A DNA stretch of 25,531 nucleotides from NCBI GenBank assembly GCA_046590705.1, contig JBKJUK010000062.1, positions 1 to 25,531 on the forward strand, read 5' to 3'. Source of the stretch: JBKJUK01 sp046590705. Lineage in GTDB: Bacteria; Acidobacteriota; Thermoanaerobaculia; Gp7-AA8. The notes below the pieces were generated by a model. The model had not been told where the DNA came from, did no database searches, and worked only from the letters and a program-made list of their open reading frames with translations. Below are positions 20,819 to 25,531 of this stretch, piece after piece. Position numbers and translations under genes: made by a program. Position 1 is the stretch's first letter; every line of letters begins with the position of its first letter.

Positions 20819-21818
20819 GTTTGATCTGCTTGATGATGGCTTCGGCGAATTCTGTAGTCGACGCTTTTCCGCCGAGGTCGCCGGTACGGATGTCTCCGGA
20901 CAGCACGGTGACCAGTGAGTCGTAGACTTTTTTCGCGGCTTCACGTTCGCCGAGGTGATGAAGCATCAGTACCGCGGATTGAAGCAGCGCAGTCGGATTG
21001 GCTTTGTTCTGCCCGGCGATGTCCGGCGCACTTCCGTGAACGGCCTCGAAGACCGCACCTTTCTCGCCGTGATTCGCGCCCGCAACGATTCCGAGTCCGC
21101 CGACCAGACCTGCGCAGAGATCGGAGACGATGTCGCCGTAAAGATTCTCCATCACCATGACGTCGAATTGATTCGGATTGACCACCAGCTGCATGCAGAG
21201 GTTATCGATGATACGGTCGTCGGCGACGATCTCGGGATACTCGGTGGCCACGTTGCGAAAGCATTCGAGAAACAGTCCATCGGAAAGTTTCATGATATTG
21301 GCTTTGTGGACGGCCGTGACTCGCTTCCGGCCATTGGCTCTAGCGTAGTCGAAGGCGAAACGGGCGATCCTCGTCGAAGCTTTCTCAGTGATCACTTTGA
21401 TGGACTCGACCACCCCTGGAACGACGATGTGTTCCAGTCCTGCGTACAGGTCTTCGGTGTTTTCGCGCACAACGACCAGGTTGATGTCCTCGTACCTCGT
21501 TTTCACATTCGGAAGTGACATCACGGGACGGAGATTGGCGTAGAGGTCCAGCGTTTTTCTGAGCCGCACATTGACGGAAGTGAAGCCTTTTCCGATCGGC
21601 GTAGCGACCGGTCCCTTGAGGGCGACTTTGTTCTCGAGAATCGAATCGATGACTTCCTGCGGCAGAGGTTCGCCGCCCGATTTCTCCATGGCCCCGGCAC
21701 CGATCACGTGCGTGTCCCACTCGAATTCAACGCCGGTAGCCTCGATGATCGAGACCACTGCAGAGGTAACTTCCGGACCGATTCCGTCCCCGGGAAGCAG
21801 GGTTACTTTATGTTTCAT
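20811..21818 (-). CDS. NAD-dependent isocitrate dehydrogenase (isocitrate/isopropylmalate dehydrogenase family)
   Basis: The product has 335 residues. It oxidatively decarboxylates isocitrate to 2-oxoglutarate in the TCA cycle, most likely with NAD. Evidence: the N-terminal LLPGDGIGPEVTSAV; the substrate loop NVRLRKTLDLYANLRPV; RENTEDLYAGLEH; the K-AN-I-M segment HKANIMKLSDGLF; and the metal/active-site region LYGDIVSDLCAGLVGGLG followed by EAVHGSAPDIAGQNKANPTA. The LDLYAN/ENTE pattern favours isocitrate over 3-isopropylmalate; a homoisocitrate or tartrate enzyme cannot be fully excluded. AGGA lies 5 nt before the ATG at 21818. Its start overlaps the kinase stop upstream by 4 bases (ATGA) and its end overlaps the DUF309 start. 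Confidence 0.9.
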   Translation of the reverse strand: MKHKVTLLPGDGIGPEVTSAVVSIIEATGVEFEWDTHVIGAGAMEKSGGEPLPQEVIDSILENKVALKGPVATPIGKGFTSVNVRLRKTLDLYANLRPVMSLPNVKTRYEDINLVVVRENTEDLYAGLEHIVVPGVVESIKVITEKASTRIARFAFDYARANGRKRVTAVHKANIMKLSDGLFLECFRNVATEYPEIVADDRIIDNLCMQLVVNPNQFDVMVMENLYGDIVSDLCAGLVGGLGIVAGANHGEKGAVFEAVHGSAPDIAGQNKANPTALLQSAVLMLHHLGEREAAKKVYDSLVTVLSGDIRTGDLGGKASTTEFAEAIIKQIKHG

Positions 21819-22810
21819 GTTTTCCTCGTCTGCGGATCCTGCCACGAATGACTGTAGGGCTTGTAGGTCATCGGCAGCAGGGTCGCGATTTCTTCGAATT
21901 CTGGTAGGCGATCGAGACAGAAGCGAACGCTCTCGAGCGTCGGTGGAATGTATCCAAGGTAATGTTTCCGGGCCCGTACGATGGCCTGTTTGGCGAAAGT
22001 GCCGATGATTTTGATGGAACGCTGCAGCAGCGACTCCAGATAGCGAGTCTGCAGCTGGATGTCGCCGCCAGCCTGCTGGCGATAGTAGTCCACCAGCATC
22101 TGCTCGTTCTCTTCACCGAGTTGTTCGCAGATGCCGCGGTCTCTGAGCAGCGATGCCAGATCGTACGTATCAGGACCACTTCTCATATCCTGATAATCGA
22201 TCATATAAAGCTGATCATTAAAAACATGAAGATTCTGTCCGTGATAATCGCGGTGGCATAACACGTAGGGATGATAGGTGAGACGAACGGCAAGCTGTTC
22301 GAACAGTTCCCGCAGTCGCTGCACCTTGCCGCGATCATGCTCCCCCACCAGCCGTTCCACGTAGAACTCGGCAGTCATCTCGAGTTCTTCCTGAAACTTG
22401 GCCACGTCAAAGGGAGGATTGACCTCGTGCGCCGAAGGCGGAGATCCCTGAAACGTCACCAGCAGATCGATGGCGTCCCGGTACAGTTCGAGTCCTCTCG
22501 GGCGGTTCTCAGGGATGAGATCGAACAGGGTGGCGTCGCCGACATCTTCCTGCACGATCACGAACTCGTTACGCGCCAGCAGCCGCGGAACGCGAGTGGT
22601 CGTGGCGATGGCCTGGTAGGCCTTGACGAAGTGCCCGACCCCGTCTCGAACTGACTCCGGGTAGTAAGCCAGCATGTAGGTCGCCTCAGCAGTCCGAATC
22701 CTGTAGTACCCGCGTACAGACGCGTCTCCGCGCAGCGCCTCGGGCTGCCAGTCGGCATGTCCGAGCCACTCCTCTACGAACGGAATCGCTTCTTCGGGAA
22801 TCGGTATCAA
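21815..22810 (-). CDS. AmgK-like sugar kinase / aminoglycoside phosphotransferase family
   Basis: The product has 331 residues. The catalytic loop is CHRDYHGQNLHV (185-196), with Asp188 and Asn193, followed by the metal-binding MIDYQDMRSGPDTYDLASLL (203-222). These match AmgK, the anomeric N-acetylmuramate/N-acetylglucosamine kinase of the peptidoglycan-recycling shunt, better than antibiotic kinases. AmgK works with MurU to give UDP-MurNAc, but no murU gene is in the window, so the assignment rests on motifs alone. It starts 15 bp after the cyclophilin stop and ends with an ATGA overlap into the isocitrate dehydrogenase gene, so the genes are probably one transcript. Confidence 0.8.
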   Translation of the reverse strand: MIPIPEEAIPFVEEWLGHADWQPEALRGDASVRGYYRIRTAEATYMLAYYPESVRDGVGHFVKAYQAIATTTRVPRLLARNEFVIVQEDVGDATLFDLIPENRPRGLELYRDAIDLLVTFQGSPPSAHEVNPPFDVAKFQEELEMTAEFYVERLVGEHDRGKVQRLRELFEQLAVRLTYHPYVLCHRDYHGQNLHVFNDQLYMIDYQDMRSGPDTYDLASLLRDRGICEQLGEENEQMLVDYYRQQAGGDIQLQTRYLESLLQRSIKIIGTFAKQAIVRARKHYLGYIPPTLESVRFCLDRLPEFEEIATLLPMTYKPYSHSWQDPQTRKT

Positions 22811-22825
22811 GGTCGGATTGAACGG

Positions 22826-23527
22826 TTACTTCGGAAGCGGACCCTTCTCGTTCTCGCTGGCCTCGCGGATAGTTACGCTTTCAATGGTGACCGGATTCAC
22901 GGGAGACTCGCCGCGGGCCGGAGCACTGACGATCGCGTTGACTACATCCATTCCGCTGGTGATCTCGCCAAAGACCGTGTAGTCGTTGTCGAGGAAACCT
23001 GCATCTCCGACCACCACGAAGAACTGTGAGGAGGCGCTGTTCCGATCGTTCGAACGTGCCATGGACAGGATTCCCGGCTTGTGATGAATCGCGCTGAATT
23101 CGCCTTTGATGTTTTTACCCGAACCGCCCATACCCCACGAACTCGAATCGGTGCCCTTGGTGTTCGGGTCCCCGCCCTGAATCACGAAGCCCGGGACCGT
23201 ACGGTGAAAGCGCGTTCCGTTGTAGAAGCCCTGTGTGCTGAGATCAATGAAATTCCGCACGTGATTCGGCGCGACCTGCGGGAAGAATCGCAGGCTGAAC
23301 GTTCCTGCGGTGGTTTTGACTTCAGCGACTTTGTTTTCGTACTCGCTCATCGGTTTCAACTCCTCAGTCATGGTTACTGTGGTCTCGGTTGCCGAACTCG
23401 TTCCAGCTTCGGGACTCGTTGCCGAGTCTGCGCTGGCCGCAGCGTCGGCTGCTCGATTGTTTTCATTCGCTGGTGACGCGCAGGCCAGGGCGGTAGCTAC
23501 GAGACCTGCGATTAGGAATCTGGTCAT
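22826..23527 (-). CDS. Cyclophilin-type peptidyl-prolyl cis-trans isomerase, probable lipoprotein
   Basis: The product has 233 residues. The signal peptide MTRFLIAGLVATALAC suggests lipidation at Cys16, although the -3 residue Ala is unusual for a lipobox. Residues 20-60 are a low-complexity Ala/Ser/Thr linker that would space the enzyme from the membrane. From about residue 66 a cyclophilin domain follows, with FYNGTRFHRTVPGFVIQGGD and SMARSNDRNSASSQFFVVVG containing the usual active-site Arg and Gln/Phe residues. It catalyses prolyl isomerisation of envelope proteins and so helps their folding. GAGGAGAG lies about 5 nt before the ATG. It appears to be the first gene of the four-gene unit ending with the DUF309 gene. 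Confidence 0.95.
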   Translation of the reverse strand: MTRFLIAGLVATALACASPANENNRAADAAASADSATSPEAGTSSATETTVTMTEELKPMSEYENKVAEVKTTAGTFSLRFFPQVAPNHVRNFIDLSTQGFYNGTRFHRTVPGFVIQGGDPNTKGTDSSSWGMGGSGKNIKGEFSAIHHKPGILSMARSNDRNSASSQFFVVVGDAGFLDNDYTVFGEITSGMDVVNAIVSAPARGESPVNPVTIESVTIREASENEKGPLPK

Positions 23528-23660
23528 GGAACTCTCCTCGAGTCGTCGCTTAAAAAGCGGAACTCAAATATCAGGTTCGGGGGGGATTGGCAATTTGATC
23601 CACGTGACTGGCGATCTGCCGAGTGCGGTGGTGCCGTGCGTTCTCGCGTGACTCTGCAGG

Positions 23661-23677
23661 GGCGAACTGCGTTCGCC
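23661..23677 (+). repeat. Hairpin GGCGAAC-TGC-GTTCGCC in intergenic spacer
   Basis: A perfect 7-bp stem with a 3-nt loop. A related GGGCGAACGCAACGCA string lies at 23730-23745, in the same 256-bp gap (23528-23783). The gap has no other recognisable content. Confidence 0.55.
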
Positions 23678-23783
23678 CGCTCTCTCCGGCCTTCCAGGTA
23701 GCGCAGCGGGCCGTTCAGGTGATTCGACCGGGCGAACGCAACGCACTCCTACATGTCGTCTCGAATCCGGGAGCAAAGGCGAG

Positions 23784-25418
23784 TCAGTCGGTGATGATGA
23801 GTTTCGGAAGCGTTCTGGTGCGGATCTGAATGCTGCCATCCTCGGTGCGGAGCTCTACCTTCTCGCCCCCGCCGTTGAGTTTTCCACTGGCGCGGATCCT
23901 GGTGCGGTTGCCACTGAGCGGCTCGCGGACGGTCACGAGACCGTCCAGTTCACTCTCGATTTTGTTGGCGTTCTCATCGGATGTGATGACCACCGCCTCC
24001 ACATCCGCACCGAAACCGGGCGGGACATTGAGCAGGATGTTCCCGCCCACCGTCTTTGCCTCGACCTTGCGTTTGCGGCTGTTCGAATCCAGCGTGATGA
24101 AAATGTCTCCGTATCGAGTGTTTGCAGTGACGTCGCCCATTGCGCGCTGAAGTACGACATCGCCACCACCCGACTGCAGCGAGAGGTTTGATCCGGCCCA
24201 GAGAACCTGGATGTTGCCTCCATCTGTGGCGATCGAGCCACCTCGACGCGCAGACCTCACCAGAATGTTCCCTGCCTCGGTGCGTGCTTTGAGCGGCCCG
24301 AAAATGTCTCCCAGGTTGATCGGACCGCCGAGTGAGGTGACCTCGCAACTGCCGCGGACACGTCCGAGTACGATTTCTCCAGCTCGCGTGAAGACGTTCG
24401 CGTTTCCACGTACTTCTCCGACGAAGACGTTTCCGAAGCTGGTCTTGAACTGAAAATTACCGTCAGAGGAATTGCGCTGCTCGGCGAAGGATGTCGCTCC
24501 GGGGGGCTGGATCAGGTAACGGCGTACCGTCTCCTGATAGCCTGACCGGGTGATGGCGGAGGGTGCCGAGGCTGGCGTAGCGGAAGCCAGCTGCGGAGTC
24601 GCGGAGAGTCTGCGCGCCTGGGCGATATTCCCGTTGACGGGAAGCAGGTAGATCTTTCCTGTGACCGATGTAGTGCGAAGAACTGGCGCGGTACCGCGAT
24701 TGACGGTGGCGCGGAACAGCCTGGTCGGGACGCTGGAATCGAAGCCGCCTTGTACGGGAAGAGCCGCCAGAATGTCGCCCTTCAGAGTCTCGGCGGTCCA
24801 GGCGAAGGCCGATGCTGGCGGAACGGATAGCTCGATGCGGCCATTGACTGTCGAGAGCACCACATTGGTTTGTGGTCGGGTGGCGAAGCTCGCGGTGATG
24901 TCCCCGTTGATCGTCTCCACGTTTGTCGGGCCACTCACACCCTGCAGATGGATGGCCCCGCCGACATTCGAGACAGATACATTTCCGAAGATGTTGCTGA
25001 TGCGCAGGGATGGAGCGTTGGTGGCGGAGATTCTGATGTTGACGGTCTGCGGAACTCGGATGGTGTAGGAGACGAAGCTGCTCCAGCGCCCATCTTTGGT
25101 GACCGGTTTGGCTGCGGTCTTCACGAAAAGGTGATCACGAGTTCCGAGGAAGGCGATCGAGGTCTGGCTGCGCCCTTCCCGGAGTGCCGCCTGGTCGACG
25201 CCGTGAATCACCGTTTCCGCCTCTACCGTTGCGATCTCACCGGTACCGCCCATGATGGATACAGTACCGTTGGGACTCTGTAGCGAGAAGGTCCCGTTCA
25301 TGTCGAGAGGCAGTGAGCGCGAAACCCTCTGCACGTACGTCTTTCCATTCGCCTGCGCATGCGCGGCGAATGAAAGAGTCAGCATTGCGCCGACCAGATA
25401 GACGAGAGTTCGCTTCAT
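23784..25418 (-). CDS. DUF4097 family beta-strand repeat protein
   Basis: The product has 544 residues with a Sec signal peptide (MKRTLVYLVGAMLTLSFAAHA). The rest is a right-handed beta-solenoid-like series of short strands with G-[DN]-[IV] turns (ETINGDITA, STVNGRIEL, TEAGNILVRSA, TDGGNIQVL, SGGGDVVLQ, NTRYGDIFITL). Such repeats typify DUF4097/adhesin-like proteins that are exported to the periplasm or surface. Two solenoid blocks (about 30-270 and 320-544) are joined by a Ser/Ala/Pro-rich linker near 275-300. Function is unknown; a role in envelope stress or surface structure is inferred, because family members often follow an anti-sigma factor gene. The start lies 8 bp after the stop of the HEAT-repeat gene, so they are likely co-transcribed. 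Confidence 0.88.
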   Translation of the reverse strand: MKRTLVYLVGAMLTLSFAAHAQANGKTYVQRVSRSLPLDMNGTFSLQSPNGTVSIMGGTGEIATVEAETVIHGVDQAALREGRSQTSIAFLGTRDHLFVKTAAKPVTKDGRWSSFVSYTIRVPQTVNIRISATNAPSLRISNIFGNVSVSNVGGAIHLQGVSGPTNVETINGDITASFATRPQTNVVLSTVNGRIELSVPPASAFAWTAETLKGDILAALPVQGGFDSSVPTRLFRATVNRGTAPVLRTTSVTGKIYLLPVNGNIAQARRLSATPQLASATPASAPSAITRSGYQETVRRYLIQPPGATSFAEQRNSSDGNFQFKTSFGNVFVGEVRGNANVFTRAGEIVLGRVRGSCEVTSLGGPINLGDIFGPLKARTEAGNILVRSARRGGSIATDGGNIQVLWAGSNLSLQSGGGDVVLQRAMGDVTANTRYGDIFITLDSNSRKRKVEAKTVGGNILLNVPPGFGADVEAVVITSDENANKIESELDGLVTVREPLSGNRTRIRASGKLNGGGEKVELRTEDGSIQIRTRTLPKLIITD

Positions 25419-25426
25419 TTGTCTGA

Positions 25427-25531
25427 TCAGAGGTCGATCTGGCTCAGCGCCTCTGCGGCCTTCACGCGGACGTACACGTTCTCGTCACTCTGCGACGCTT
25501 TCTCCCGGAGAGTTTTGACCGACTCCGGATG
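25427..25531 (-). CDS. HEAT-repeat protein, C-terminal fragment (5' end outside window)
   Basis: The minus strand has an open frame of 34 codons ending at 25427, beginning HPESVKTLREKASQSDENVY and ending VRVKAAEALSQIDL. The V-R-x-K-A-A-E-A-L-x-x-I helix pair is a typical HEAT repeat. In related gene neighbourhoods this protein can be a zinc-finger anti-sigma factor with HEAT repeats, but the N-terminal part is not in the window. The stop is 8 bp from the ATG of the DUF4097 gene, so an operon is likely. Confidence 0.75.
   Translation of the reverse strand, partial: HPESVKTLREKASQSDENVYVRVKAAEALSQIDL

Overview
The window looks like chromosome from a moderately GC-rich Gram-negative bacterium, most likely an uncultured Acidobacteriota (Thermoanaerobaculia/Vicinamibacteria-like). 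This placement is inferred from gene style: a long chain of carboxypeptidase-regulatory-like domains, a TPR protein ending typical of that phylum, a PrcB-like lipoprotein, a DUF4097 protein behind a HEAT-repeat protein, futalosine-pathway menaquinone synthesis, and abundant short intergenic palindromes including the CACAGGCA-ATCC-TGCCTGTG hairpin. I see no rRNA, tRNA, CRISPR array, prophage or transposase gene.

Layout. 1-576 is the C-terminal end of a TPR protein. 577-908 is gene-free and holds an inverted pair of palindromic repeats. A PrcB-like lipoprotein (minus, 909-1427) is divergent from a 1332-residue secreted protein made of about 14 CarboxypepD_reg/CnaB-like repeats (1595-5593). 5594-7537 is dominated by repeats: two inverted copies of a roughly 300-bp composite element enclose a two-gene unit, a conserved hypothetical gene and dut (dUTPase), and a 113-bp tandem array follows. 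7538-9505 holds a small putative gene and a multi-spanning GT-C-like membrane protein; a third copy of the composite element lies upstream of the latter. 9862-11719 carries three minus-strand genes: an EcsC-like protein, an FmdB-type zinc ribbon protein and a TPR/BamE-like lipoprotein. A consensus-like promoter at 11884-11913 faces a GAF-like protein (12038-13414). After a perfect 29-bp GC-rich inverted repeat comes a Slt-type lytic transglycosylase (13627-15924).

The second half is mostly minus strand. After a plus-strand cupin and a CDGSH-type iron-sulfur protein, a strong hairpin separates the latter from a small acidic minus-strand ORF. Then come mqnE (aminofutalosine synthase) and a single-chain AhbA-AhbB-like siroheme decarboxylase, which suggests linked quinone and heme metabolism. 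A tightly packed unit follows, in transcription order: cyclophilin lipoprotein, AmgK-like sugar kinase, NAD-type isocitrate dehydrogenase, DUF309 protein. Its joints are 15 bp apart, a 4-base overlap and an 8-base overlap. The window closes with a DUF4097 adhesin-like protein preceded by the tail of a HEAT-repeat protein.

The most unusual content is the repeat landscape. At least five families of structured intergenic repeats occur in 25 kb, including a 121-bp palindromic element in three nearly identical copies. Two candidate leaderless starts sit next to these repeats. No obvious defence or mobile enzyme accompanies them, so any mobilising enzyme would have to act from elsewhere in the genome.
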